Source: an uncultured Lachnospiraceae bacterium
Lineage (GTDB): Bacteria; Bacillota; Clostridia; Lachnospirales; Lachnospiraceae
Direction: 5' to 3'
Length of the DNA stretch: 34,746 bases
Assembly (NCBI GenBank): GCA_949346185.1
Contig: CASGVX010000002.1
Coordinates: 1 to 34,746, forward strand
Shown: in pieces, positions 1 through 7,392 of the stretch
How the letters are laid out: every line of letters starts with the position of its first letter
Position numbering within the stretch: the stretch's first letter is position 1
Translations under genes and position numbers: made by a program
Notes under the pieces: generated by a model
Database searches by the model: none
Told to the model about the DNA's origin: nothing
What the model saw: only the letters and a program-made list of their open reading frames with translations

Positions 1-111
1 CTCTTGCGAATCATGAAATTGAATGAAAATGCTATGGGCAGATTATAACATATGGAAATGGGAAAGCGCAACGGCTTTTTCCCTCCCTCAAGATACTCCA
101 ACTCTTCAAGC

Positions 112-279
112 TTATTTGGTCTGCCCTGCAGATGTTTTTTTCATTTGCTCCAATAAATCAAAGTATTTTTTCTGGTATCTGTCCACTTCTGACTGCTTCA
201 TTAAAAGATTTTTTCGTTCCTTCTTCAAGCGATCCAGTTCCTCTAAATTTTCCGCCGCTCTCTTTACTTCTTCTTCCAT
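112..279 (-). CDS. Small charged coiled-coil protein (55 aa), unknown function
   Basis: This short reading frame begins at an ATG with an in-frame TAA seven residues' distance upstream or less, so no longer version is possible. The product is almost entirely charged and helical: an EEEVKRAAENLEELDRLKKE-type heptad pattern runs nearly end to end, which predicts a single coiled coil, with no signal peptide or membrane segment. The ribosome site is weak (GGGG one base from the ATG; a GGAGG lies further upstream). It lies 190 bases downstream of ssb on the same strand and may be the last gene of that transcript. I recognise no family. It could be a small regulatory or structural plasmid protein; an overlapping frame is also open, so confidence is moderate. 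Confidence 0.45.
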   Translation of the reverse strand: MEEEVKRAAENLEELDRLKKERKNLLMKQSEVDRYQKKYFDLLEQMKKTSAGQTK

Positions 280-469
280 GCCCCGTTATATTCTGATTGT
301 CCTCCAAACTACTCATAACCATTCCCATCCAAAAAACCGAATGCCAGCAGCCACTCTATCAAACCATCCGCAATCTTCCGTACAGCAAAAATGCCGCCCA
401 GACAGGCAGTATTTTTACATAATAATCCCAGAATACCGAAAAGATCATCTAAACCATTCAAAAGTCATC

Positions 470-922
470 CTAATTCTTAAATGGCAATTCATCCCGATAC
501 CCGTCAGGAATATCCATGAACCCATCACTGGACGGCTGCGGCTGCCTTGGCCCGGATGGCGCTGCTTGCTTGCGGCTTCCGCCATTCGCTGCAGCCGCCT
601 TCCTGCTCTCGGCAAATTCCTGTTCCTCCACCACAACCTCCGTAGTGTATACCTTTTTTCCAGCCTTGTTCGTATAACTTCCGGTCTGGATGCGGCCTGA
701 CACAACAATCTTCACGCCCTGGTGCAGGTAATTCTCCGCAAACTCCGCACCCCTGCCAAATACTACGCAGTGAATGAAATCTGCCTGATTATCCGCGCCC
801 TCCAGCTTGAATCTCCGATCTACCGCAAGGGTATACCTCGCAATCGCCATCTGGTTCTCGCCCGAAGAATACCTTATCTCCGGTTCTCTTGTCAGCCGAC
901 CAATTAAAATCACCTTATTCAT
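470..922 (-). CDS. ssb: Single-stranded DNA-binding protein (150 aa)
   Basis: SSB coats single-stranded DNA during replication, repair and, on conjugative elements, after entry of the transferred strand. The N-terminal 105 residues form a typical OB fold: it opens MNKVILIGRLTREPEIRY, followed by the usual ARYTLAVDR, FIHCVVFGR and GVKIVVSGRIQTGSY segments. A Gln/Pro/Ala/Ser-rich linker (about residues 110-135) leads to an acidic tail. The tail is modified: it ends DELPFKN rather than the usual DDxPF terminus, so two residues follow the Pro-Phe pair that normally docks partner proteins. Length is about normal. An AAAAGGGG ribosome site sits seven bases before the ATG. Neighbouring primase-like and DUF5688 genes support a plasmid-encoded replication or establishment copy rather than the chromosomal one. 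Confidence 0.97.
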   Translation of the reverse strand: MNKVILIGRLTREPEIRYSSGENQMAIARYTLAVDRRFKLEGADNQADFIHCVVFGRGAEFAENYLHQGVKIVVSGRIQTGSYTNKAGKKVYTTEVVVEEQEFAESRKAAAANGGSRKQAAPSGPRQPQPSSDGFMDIPDGYRDELPFKN

Positions 923-1045
923 AATAATCCCCTTTTCTGCGCCGCTTTCCTAATCACTTGGTTCTGCCGAGGCTATCCATAAAACAACTTACGTGTCAAG
1001 CAGCGCGCAGACACAATATTGCTAAGCCCTTGTTATGCAAGAATC

Positions 1046-1064
1046 ATGGAAATTAAATTTCCAT
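1046..1064. repeat. Perfect 9-bp inverted repeat upstream of ssb
   Basis: ATGGAAATT and its exact complement flank a single A. It lies in the 189-bp gap between the DUF5688 gene and ssb and could be an operator for the ssb promoter. A TTGACA hexamer at 994-999 (minus strand) lies nearby, but the matching -10 element is poor, so I do not call a promoter. Confidence 0.4.
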
Positions 1065-1111
1065 CTGCCATTCAAGCCAAAACCTCACGCCAACCATCAA
1101 ACTTCATAGTT

Positions 1112-2038
1112 TCATTCCGATTTATAGACCAACTTTTTCTTGCTGTCGGCCAAAAGCATGAGCGCTCGTAAATTCTTGTTATAATAATACACGCTGTTAG
1201 AAAGCCTATCCTCCGGAACGACATGGCACTGGTTTACATACCAAATCAATTCAGACAGCCTCTGTGGCGTACACGTATCAACAGAAACGGCCAGCATCTC
1301 ATGGACAGACGATGGAATCACATATAAATCCGTCCCCTCCCTCTCAGCCAGGTTGTAAAGATTTTCCTCATAGAAAACTGACACGGCTCCATTGGTTCCA
1401 TACTCGTTTGAAATCACCCACATATGCCCTCCATCAGAACATGGTTCTCCCGGTTCTCTGGATTTTTCTTTTTCTAAAAGGCTTTGATCCATGATATAAG
1501 TCTTAACCGGAAAAAGCCGCTTCGTGTTTTTCACTGCACAAAGAAACAATTCTGCCGCACTGATTCCTGCCAGCCGCGCCAGCTCGTTTGATACCAGCAC
1601 GCTCCTTATGCCCTCATCATCATATGACAGCACCCATCGGAACACGATGGACAAATCATGAAAGGGCCTGCTTGGCACATTTTGAAGCATCTCCTCATTC
1701 TCGGAAGAATTTACCAGTACCATGATTACATTTTCCCTGAACTTGGAATAATCAAAATTGATTGCCTGTTCAGGCAAATTCTCCAGACTCTTCACCAATT
1801 TTTTTGCTGCCTGGGAAAATACGGCATCTATATCCCCACATTCCTGATAGCACCTATACAGGTCTTCAATATAGATGGTAGCCGCTATATTTTCCCTGTC
1901 CGGCGCAGAAACGGATAATGCCCTCTTAACGCAGTTTACTTTGCACTCCTCGCGGATGGATACACTGGAATCCTTGTATTCTTCCGGCATATAATCCAAA
2001 ATCTTCTCCGCTTTCTCCATAAACATCCCAAAATCCAT
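1112..2038 (-). CDS. DUF5688 family protein (308 aa), unknown function
   Basis: I recognise the overall pattern of DUF5688, a family of about 300 residues common in Lachnospiraceae and often on mobile elements. The N-terminal half is acidic and helical. The central part has the family-like stretch PFHDLSIVFRWVL followed by SVLVSNELARLAGISAAELFLCAVKNT and a downstream LFPVKTYIM. The C-terminal part ends in the region VYYYNKNLRALMLL. There is no signal peptide, membrane segment or recognisable catalytic motif, so it is predicted to be cytoplasmic. An AGGAGG site precedes the ATG. It is followed by ssb and preceded by the DUF3854 primase-like gene. Its leader (2044-2097) resembles the leader of that upstream gene. 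No biochemical function is known to me. Confidence 0.85.
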   Translation of the reverse strand: MDFGMFMEKAEKILDYMPEEYKDSSVSIREECKVNCVKRALSVSAPDRENIAATIYIEDLYRCYQECGDIDAVFSQAAKKLVKSLENLPEQAINFDYSKFRENVIMVLVNSSENEEMLQNVPSRPFHDLSIVFRWVLSYDDEGIRSVLVSNELARLAGISAAELFLCAVKNTKRLFPVKTYIMDQSLLEKEKSREPGEPCSDGGHMWVISNEYGTNGAVSVFYEENLYNLAEREGTDLYVIPSSVHEMLAVSVDTCTPQRLSELIWYVNQCHVVPEDRLSNSVYYYNKNLRALMLLADSKKKLVYKSE

Positions 2039-2043
2039 AATAA

Positions 2044-2097
2044 CCTCCTGCGGCTCTTGATGCTATCTCCGCCGGCTTCCCTCACGATGTAGGGAAG
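2044..2097 (-). promoter_or_regulatory. Structured mRNA leader, copy 1 (upstream of DUF5688 gene)
   Basis: Read on the minus strand, a 7-bp hairpin (arms 2091-2097 and 2076-2082, loop 8) is followed by a conserved 17-base block (2054-2070) that reads GGAGATAGCATCAAGAG, flanked by complementary GCGG and CCGC, and then the ribosome site. The same arrangement with different stem sequence precedes the gene at 3467. Conservation of the loop and block with change in the stems suggests an RNA regulatory element rather than a protein-binding DNA site. Confidence 0.45.
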
Positions 2098-2150
2098 GCT
2101 ATAAATTGCTAACCAAACCCCACCTGCACCAAGCGGCATGCCCAAGCAGG

Positions 2151-3467
2151 TCAGGCAATTGCATACTCCGGCTGATGGCCATTGGCAAGCAGGTCATCAA
2201 TCCCTTTTCCGTAAACCATGTCCCATTCTGCCGTCCCTACAGCAAAACCTTCCTCTTTCAAAGCCCGTATCACCTTGCCCTCATTGGAAAGAACGGCATT
2301 GTTTACAGACTTGTCCGCATCATAGGCGACAACAAACATGCCCACGCCCCTTGCTTTCAGAATATCAACAGGACGCCTTCCCGCCTCGCCCTCAAAGAGC
2401 TTCGACCAGGAATTAACGCCAGGGACGGAAATAAAGGGCGAACGCATCCGTTCGTTTGCATAAATCCCCTTCTTCTCCCCCTCCGTTACGAAGCAGACAA
2501 ACATATTGTCCCTCTGGGCATCGTAATAAAAGCCCAACTGGTTGCCCGCTTCACAGCCATTGGTGTAATCATTGATATGAACCCCCTTTCTCACGGCCTC
2601 ATCATTGGAATGGTACGAAGAAAAATTTCGGTATTTCCCCGACTTTGGCTTTTCAAATAATTTCTCCCCTTGATCATTCAAGGTATAAAATCCTTTCAGA
2701 GGCTCCAGATAATGCTTCTGTGAACCTTCTTCATAAAAAGACACGCCGTCCCTGGAAGACAACTTCTTTCTGACATCCATAAAATCCATGCGAATCCTCA
2801 GACGATAAAGATTTCCATTGGCATCATAGCAGGGAAATAAAATTCCCTTGGTGCCTGCAAAAGTCCAATCCCCCTTCTTGTCCTGATACGCACCCGGCAC
2901 TCCCAGCAGAGCATCCCTGCCAAACTGATCAATCACTGACCGTGCCAAGCTTTTTCTGTAGGGATTATGAGAATGGTTATGATGATATGTATAGCGGACG
3001 TAATCCGCTTCTGGAAACGATTTGATTCCATGTTTTTCAAGCATTTCATCCGTCCAGCCATCCTGCAGCATTGCACATCTGTGTACGGGGTCTAGAAACA
3101 ACTGGCCGAGCAGAAACCTGTAAACCTTATCAAGGTACTGATTGTCACGAATCCTGACCTCGTTTACCTTCTTCATTCCCCGCCTTTTGCACTCTTTTCC
3201 CACACCTTTCCGAAAACTGCCCTCCCCTCTTCCATCCAGCCTTCTTTTTCTCTGTGCCGCCTCCTCATACCGGGCATTCCCTCCCTTGCTCACGCCATCG
3301 AAGATGTAATAGCGCCCATCTGCCCCTATCAAATCTGCCTGGGAATCCTCCCTCATGCAGATGTGGAACTCCATGCCATTTTCAACTGGCAGAAGCCCGC
3401 ACCAATCCGGCTTGCCGCAAATCGGACAGGGGCTGGCCGCACTCCTGTTGACGATTCCATAGCCCAT
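2151..3467 (-). CDS. DUF3854 protein: zinc-finger / TOPRIM primase-like (438 aa)
   Basis: The protein resembles plasmid and phage primases of the DUF3854 type. A CHC2-like zinc finger is visible at the N-terminus: CPIC at residues 14-17, a third cysteine at 23, and HIC at 35-37. The C-terminal third (about residues 330-435) reads as a TOPRIM-like fold: VTEGEKKGIYAN carries the conserved glutamate, VAYDADKS the first aspartate, and KGIDDLL the distal acidic pair. The middle section (about 110-320) is family-specific. It probably makes primers for replication or for conversion of transferred single strands, in keeping with ssb nearby. A GGAGGTAT site lies directly before the ATG. There is no polymerase or helicase domain, so it would need partners. 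Confidence 0.85.
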   Translation of the reverse strand: MGYGIVNRSAASPCPICGKPDWCGLLPVENGMEFHICMREDSQADLIGADGRYYIFDGVSKGGNARYEEAAQRKRRLDGRGEGSFRKGVGKECKRRGMKKVNEVRIRDNQYLDKVYRFLLGQLFLDPVHRCAMLQDGWTDEMLEKHGIKSFPEADYVRYTYHHNHSHNPYRKSLARSVIDQFGRDALLGVPGAYQDKKGDWTFAGTKGILFPCYDANGNLYRLRIRMDFMDVRKKLSSRDGVSFYEEGSQKHYLEPLKGFYTLNDQGEKLFEKPKSGKYRNFSSYHSNDEAVRKGVHINDYTNGCEAGNQLGFYYDAQRDNMFVCFVTEGEKKGIYANERMRSPFISVPGVNSWSKLFEGEAGRRPVDILKARGVGMFVVAYDADKSVNNAVLSNEGKVIRALKEEGFAVGTAEWDMVYGKGIDDLLANGHQPEYAIA

Positions 3468-3470
3468 ATA

Positions 3471-3525
3471 CCTCCATACGCCTCTTGATACTATCTCCAG
3501 CGACCGGCATCATGACAGATGCCGG
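3471..3525 (-). promoter_or_regulatory. Structured mRNA leader, copy 2 (upstream of primase-like gene)
   Basis: On the minus strand an 8-bp GC-rich hairpin (3518-3525 with 3504-3511, loop of six) precedes the conserved block GGAGATAGTATCAAGAG (3482-3498). The block is enclosed by a CGC/GCG pair (3500-3502 and 3479-3481) and followed by the GGAGG site of the gene at 3467. It matches copy 1 at 16 of 17 block positions. Confidence 0.45.
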
Positions 3526-4116
3526 GTTTTATCAGATTTTTGATGCATCACGCATTGTGATGGCATCCGTACTGACCTGCAGTACATTTTCCATGCCCAA
3601 AAAAGGCAAAAAAAAAAGCGCCCCGCAGAGCATTTTCTGCAAAACACTTCCAGACTCAGGGCCGAGCTGCCCTAAGCCAATATAATTGAATTAAAATAAT
3701 ACAATGCCATTGTAGCATATGGTATGAAGGTAATTCAAGAAGAATGTCCTATAAATTTCCTTGTGCGCTTTATCCAAACATTTTAGCAATTTCAGGCTGC
3801 ATGAAACGGTCTATCATTGCCAACAAAACTGTAGATTTTCTTCCGAAAGCCCGCTTATTTTCTAAACAACCCGCTCCTGTTATACTGACATAAAACCACC
3901 GCCTTCCTTTCACAAAACTCTATTACGGCTGTCTGTATAATTATATTTACACAAATACAGCAAACTACACAATTGCAAATCCAACTTTTGCATATACCGG
4001 CGCATGATAGGGCAGGAATCGTTTGGCAAGAGAAATCCCTGGATAAAACGCTGGTCGAGTCAGATATATTAGGGCTGAATATGATTTGAGGTTAGGCTCG
4101 CGGATTCATGATAAAG
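3526..4116. other. Non-coding stretch between replication and surface operons
   Basis: I find no credible gene here. A bulged hairpin lies at 3542-3567 (GATGC-ATCAC pairing with GTGAT-GCATC). A run of ten A's (about 3609-3618, T's on the minus strand) follows a GC-rich hairpin-prone segment at 3619-3680 that could weakly terminate minus-strand transcription. The remainder (3680-4110) is AT-rich without clear repeats; an origin cannot be excluded but is not shown. Confidence 0.4.
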
Positions 4117-4148
4117 AAAAACGCCCAGCACCCATAAGATGCCAGACG
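4117..4148 (-). terminator. Rho-independent terminator after the LPXTG gene
   Basis: On the minus strand an 11-bp stem (arms 4138-4148 and 4122-4132, including several G-U pairs, loop of five) is followed by TTTTTC. It lies 24 bases beyond the stop codon of the LPXTG gene and closes the three-gene surface operon. Confidence 0.8.
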
Positions 4149-4171
4149 ATTTGTTTAACTTTCTCCATTCA

Positions 4172-4747
4172 TCAAAAATTTCCCAGCAACCGAAACTTCC
4201 TCCTGCGCCATCTGCCATAATGCCTGCCCTTTGCCACCGCCGCCAAAAGCATAATCAGCGAGACAGCCATCATTCCGCCCCCAATCAAGCGGTACAAGCC
4301 CGGCTCAGGCGTTCCCGTCTGAGGCAGTTTATCCTGCTTTCCATTGCCTGCACTGCTTCCAGTTCCATTGGAACCATCAGCATTGTCTTCTTTTGCTTGA
4401 TCAGCATCTGCGTGTTCTTTTTTATCAGGATCATTCTCCCCGCTGCCATCCATTGCATCTGTCTTCTTCCCTTTAGAATCGGAAGAATTGCTTCCGTCTA
4501 TACCCGCACCATTTCTATTCTGTCCGGAATTTCCATTGCCTGCGCCCATGGAATCATCTGTTTTAGAACCATTCGTATCGCTGGCTGATGCATCTCTGCC
4601 GTGTTCCTTTATCCATGTCCCCGATATTTTGCCAGTAATCAGCGTCTGGGGAGCAGGTTCATCTGCAGCAAAGCATTTTATTCCGGGCAGTGCGCAAAAT
4701 GCCGCCATCAACGCCACGGAACATAAGGTAGCAGATAATTTCTTCAT
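4172..4747 (-). CDS. LPXTG cell-wall-anchored low-complexity surface protein (191 aa)
   Basis: This is a sortase substrate. It has a signal peptide (about residues 1-27, ending at CFAA-DE), a low-complexity Gly/Ser/Asp/Asn/Lys-rich stalk of about 100 residues, an LPQTG sorting motif near residue 143, a hydrophobic span (about 156-172) and a strongly basic tail (GRWRRRK). The tail extends past the usual few residues and ends FRLLGNF. After sorting, only a short stalk of about 115 residues would remain on the wall, so it is likely a spacer, adhesin tip support or pilus-type appendage rather than an enzyme. GGAGGGG precedes the ATG. It is the last gene of an operon with two other exported proteins. 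No sortase gene is in the window. Confidence 0.85.
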   Translation of the reverse strand: MKKLSATLCSVALMAAFCALPGIKCFAADEPAPQTLITGKISGTWIKEHGRDASASDTNGSKTDDSMGAGNGNSGQNRNGAGIDGSNSSDSKGKKTDAMDGSGENDPDKKEHADADQAKEDNADGSNGTGSSAGNGKQDKLPQTGTPEPGLYRLIGGGMMAVSLIMLLAAVAKGRHYGRWRRRKFRLLGNF

Positions 4748-4762
4748 GTCATATACCCCTCC

Positions 4763-5458
4763 TTAATACAGCGCAATGCTCCAGGTAAGTTCATAGGTCC
4801 CCAGGCTCAAGTCTGCCTCGCTGGCAGAAAAAGAGGTGCCATGGTACGTTTCTAATATGAGCCTGCCCCTGGCATTTTCGCCGGATTTATCCGTAAGCAT
4901 ACCAAGCGCAGCATTCTGACCACCTGCAGCCGTTGCCCAGATAACTTCCCCTGCGCCATTATCTACATTTCCTGTCTTTTCGGAACAAAATCTACTGTTC
5001 TTCGGCTTCCTAATCCCCAACGCAATCTTGCGTTCCGCATGGCTCAGGCTTTTCCAATTCGCGACATCCGATGGGTCAGCTACCAGAGTGTAGTCCCCCT
5101 CCGTCTTCTTAAAATCCTTCACCTTTACCACCACCGGCGCGGCAGATTTATTTTCAACTTCGATATCTGCAAATGTGATATTTGTTTCACTGGAACCATC
5201 CACAGTGAAATTGACAGAAGCCGGCACTTCGACAGAAATTTGCGTCACGCCGTTGACGGAATCCGCCGTAGTCTCCCTGCCAAAGGAACCAGTTACCATA
5301 GTAGATCCACCAGTAACCGTATCCTTTGCATAATTCTCGGCATCCGCCGCATCGCCGTTTGTAATCGTGTTCTGGCTGCCGGCCGCATTAGCCTGACTGG
5401 AAATGACCGACGCAATCATAACCCCCGCCATAATAGCCTGAAATAACTTCTTTCCCAT
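4763..5458 (-). CDS. Exported beta-rich protein with WxL-like C-terminal domain (231 aa)
   Basis: A signal peptide is clear (MGKKLFQAIMAGVMIASV, cleavage near ANA-AG). The mature part begins with about 50 polar residues and then forms a beta-rich domain: VEVPASVNFTVDG, DIEVENKSAAPVVVKV, a WKSLSHAERKIALGIR segment, and a terminal GTYELTWSIALY. The same order of landmarks occurs at the end of the large CxxC/InlB protein at 11020-13629 (VGVPAASELTLSG, NISHKACKLAL, GEYAIGWEVAL), so I infer a shared extracellular domain. It resembles WxL-type wall-binding domains in its alternating strands and aromatic residues, but lacks two clear WxL motifs, so that is tentative. A hairpin (CCCC-TGCAG with CTGC-GGGG, about 5468-5487) overlaps the weak ribosome site and may limit translation. 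Confidence 0.75.
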   Translation of the reverse strand: MGKKLFQAIMAGVMIASVISSQANAAGSQNTITNGDAADAENYAKDTVTGGSTMVTGSFGRETTADSVNGVTQISVEVPASVNFTVDGSSETNITFADIEVENKSAAPVVVKVKDFKKTEGDYTLVADPSDVANWKSLSHAERKIALGIRKPKNSRFCSEKTGNVDNGAGEVIWATAAGGQNAALGMLTDKSGENARGRLILETYHGTSFSASEADLSLGTYELTWSIALY

Positions 5459-5504
5459 ACTCTTTTTCCCCGCAGAACCTGCAGGGGAATCCTCCTTTCT
5501 GCCA

Positions 5505-6026
5505 TTAAGATTTTTCCTTCAAGATAACCTTAATATTCTGTATCGACTGTTTCGTTTGCAGTTCTCCTGACTGTTCGTCATAAAAATTGAAATCTGCCGT
5601 ACAGTTGTAAGTGCCTGGCTTCAAGCCCTTATTGGTTAATTTTGCAGATTCCACTTTCTGATCCGCATTCAGTTTAGGACTCTTGTATACCACATCTCCA
5701 TCCTCAGATGCAAGAACCACCTGCAGGACATATCTGCTGTCCCTGGGATTGTAAATGCCCACATCCGCATAAGAATCGGCATTCTTCCATGTGATGGAAT
5801 TTAAAATATTCAAGGTAACCATATGCTTGGCCTGCTTCTCATTTAGCCCAGACTTTACCGAAGAATCCTTCATTCCATCAAATGCGCCATCGGAAACCAC
5901 ATTCTCCGGCGGATTGTCATCCTTATGCAGACAATGGCATATCCCATAAGTAGCCGCACCCGCAATAAACAGGCACACAACAGTGCAAATCACTGCAACT
6001 GCAGCCTTCCTTTTACGACGTTCCAT
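5505..6026 (-). CDS. Membrane-anchored exported protein (173 aa), unknown function
   Basis: The ATG at 6026 is chosen because GGAGGAGAGAG lies just before it; an in-frame ATG 30 bases further up has no ribosome site. The start MERRKRKAAV leads to one transmembrane helix (about residues 8-28) with a basic cytoplasmic flank, so the protein is a type II anchored or slowly cleaved exported protein. The outer part, about 140 residues, looks like one Ig-like beta sandwich with the landmarks YADVGIYNPRDSRYVLQVVL, VVYKSPKL and GLKPGTYNCTADFNFYD. It is the first gene of the surface operon, 46 bases before the next. Similar trios of exported protein, beta protein and LPXTG protein suggest they work together at the wall, but no function can be assigned. 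Confidence 0.75.
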   Translation of the reverse strand: MERRKRKAAVAVICTVVCLFIAGAATYGICHCLHKDDNPPENVVSDGAFDGMKDSSVKSGLNEKQAKHMVTLNILNSITWKNADSYADVGIYNPRDSRYVLQVVLASEDGDVVYKSPKLNADQKVESAKLTNKGLKPGTYNCTADFNFYDEQSGELQTKQSIQNIKVILKEKS

Positions 6027-6151
6027 ATTCTCTCTCCTCCTTTTGCCATGGATCACTGCAAGATGGGCATATGCGCATCTGTCATATCCGCCCTCCCTTC
6101 ATTTTTATGTATCCGTAAATGCAGAAGCGCCACCGCCCCATACATATTCCC

Positions 6152-6200
6152 TCAAAAAAACAAAAAGAGGCCTCCATCACCTTCTTGGTGTAAAGACCTC
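6152..6200 (-). terminator. Rho-independent terminator after the winged-helix gene
   Basis: On the minus strand GAGGTC pairs with GGCCTC, and an inner CACC pairs with GGTG around a five-base loop (6167-6200). A T-rich tract, TTTTTGTTTTTTTG, follows (6152-6166). It lies about 200 bases past the stop at 6397 and separates that operon from the surface operon. Confidence 0.75.
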
Positions 6201-6396
6201 CGTTTATGACACTAAACATTTTATTTAATAAATACAAGCATATGGTAACATAACATCGCATGAAGACGCAATGCCTTTTATGGTAAAATATTTATTCGCC
6301 GGCATACACGATGCAACTTTTCTATCGCACAGCCAAACAGGGCAAATACGGCATATATTCTTTTTCTTATGTACATTCAAACCGCACACCTGCGTA

Positions 6397-7380
6397 TCAT
6401 TCCCCCATCCCATCTCCCCTTAACTGCAGCCGAAGCGTCTGCCTGCGGCAATAATCGCCTTCCGGCCGGACATCTATCAGACGGCCAAAGACATCATCCT
6501 CCTCCATCACGGCGGTATCCGTCACGTAAAACACAACCAGAGCCTTCAAGTCTGCCTCGCAGCCTTTCTTCCTTGCGCACTGCATTGCCTGTGCCTCCGT
6601 CTCGCACACAGCCAATACGGCGGCATCTAAAATATGATTTTCACCGAGGTATCTGCAGACAGCGCGCAGCTGAGATAGGTACTTCTTCGTCCATCCCTCC
6701 CCTCCCCGCACGGAAATGGCATACAGGCACAGCCGGGAGCCAGCAGGCAATTTCAAGATATACAGGTTCGGAACCCCGAAAGCCTGATAACATCCCCCAA
6801 AATATTCATCATGCATGTACGCCGGAGAAAATCCATGCTGCCTGAGGAACATGATGTGGAACTGGTTATACGACACAAGCTCCAGAACCTTCACAATGTC
6901 AAAGGGAATCTTTAGGAAGGGATGCACGCCGTGCATCCCCATCCGCTTCAAGTATCTGACGCCTCCATTTGACAGGGCATATAAAAAGGGACTTCCACAG
7001 ATTTCGCCCGCTTCCATATGCAATAATTCATACTGGATTAACAGCCCCGTCTGCACCATGCCTTTCAAAACCCTTCTCATATGGGAGCCGTCATAATCAT
7101 GCTTCCCGCCAGAGATATGCGCCAGATGCGTCCGCAAAAGATAGGAATTAAGGTATCCGTATTGCCCCATTATCCGCATGACCCGGTCATGGCATTCCGT
7201 CAGCGTCCCATTTATAAGCATCCTCTGTATCTCGAAGCCGGAACTGTCCCTCTTTTTGATCTTCCTGTAAGACATTCCCTCATAATATATGAAAGGCGAT
7301 ATCTTTTCTTTTTCCGCCCCGCCATTCCCAACCCCAGACAAGGGGTTTGGTTGCCCGCTTAATTTTTTCCCGTCTGTCAA
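6397..7380 (-). CDS. Winged-helix, replication-relaxation-like protein (327 aa)
   Basis: The start is a TTG with GGAG seven bases upstream; no ATG is available nearby. Residues about 55-150 look like a winged-helix DNA-binding region: an N-terminal helix pair (LTECHDRVMRIMGQYGYLNSYLLRTHL), a recognition-type segment (GSHMRRVLKGMVQTGLLIQYEL) and a wing (FLYALSNGGVRYLKRMG). The rest is a mixed alpha/beta domain with no visible catalytic motif (LCLYAISVRGG, AAVLAVCETEAQAM, ALVVFYVTD). This resembles the PF13814 replication-relaxation family often found beside coupling proteins on Gram-positive conjugative elements. It starts 12 bases after the TraG-like stop, so it is co-transcribed and may deliver DNA or oriT complexes to the coupling protein. 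Family assignment is moderate. Confidence 0.6.
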   Translation of the reverse strand: MTDGKKLSGQPNPLSGVGNGGAEKEKISPFIYYEGMSYRKIKKRDSSGFEIQRMLINGTLTECHDRVMRIMGQYGYLNSYLLRTHLAHISGGKHDYDGSHMRRVLKGMVQTGLLIQYELLHMEAGEICGSPFLYALSNGGVRYLKRMGMHGVHPFLKIPFDIVKVLELVSYNQFHIMFLRQHGFSPAYMHDEYFGGCYQAFGVPNLYILKLPAGSRLCLYAISVRGGEGWTKKYLSQLRAVCRYLGENHILDAAVLAVCETEAQAMQCARKKGCEADLKALVVFYVTDTAVMEEDDVFGRLIDVRPEGDYCRRQTLRLQLRGDGMGE

Positions 7381-7392
7381 ATGTCTTCTCCT

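Noticed and set aside
23..700. Plus-strand 225-codon frame at the left end
   Set aside because: Mostly antisense to ssb and the small coiled-coil gene, no ribosome site, and low-complexity composition; a shadow.
994..1000. TTGACA hexamer upstream of ssb as a promoter
   Set aside because: The best -10 partner (GATAGC, 16 bases away) matches TATAAT at only three positions.
3485..3685. Plus-strand 66-codon frame in the 3.5-4.1 kb gap
   Set aside because: Starts inside the leader of the primase-like gene on the other strand, no ribosome site and no recognisable protein features.
6053..6085. Ten-codon minus-strand frame with an excellent ribosome site before the gene at 6026
   Set aside because: Could be a leader peptide, but such short frames occur by chance in purine-rich leaders; not enough support for a feature.
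6225..6413. Cys-rich 62-codon minus-strand frame after the winged-helix gene
   Set aside because: Overlaps the end of that gene, has only a weak GGAG and extends past the mapped terminator at 6167-6200.
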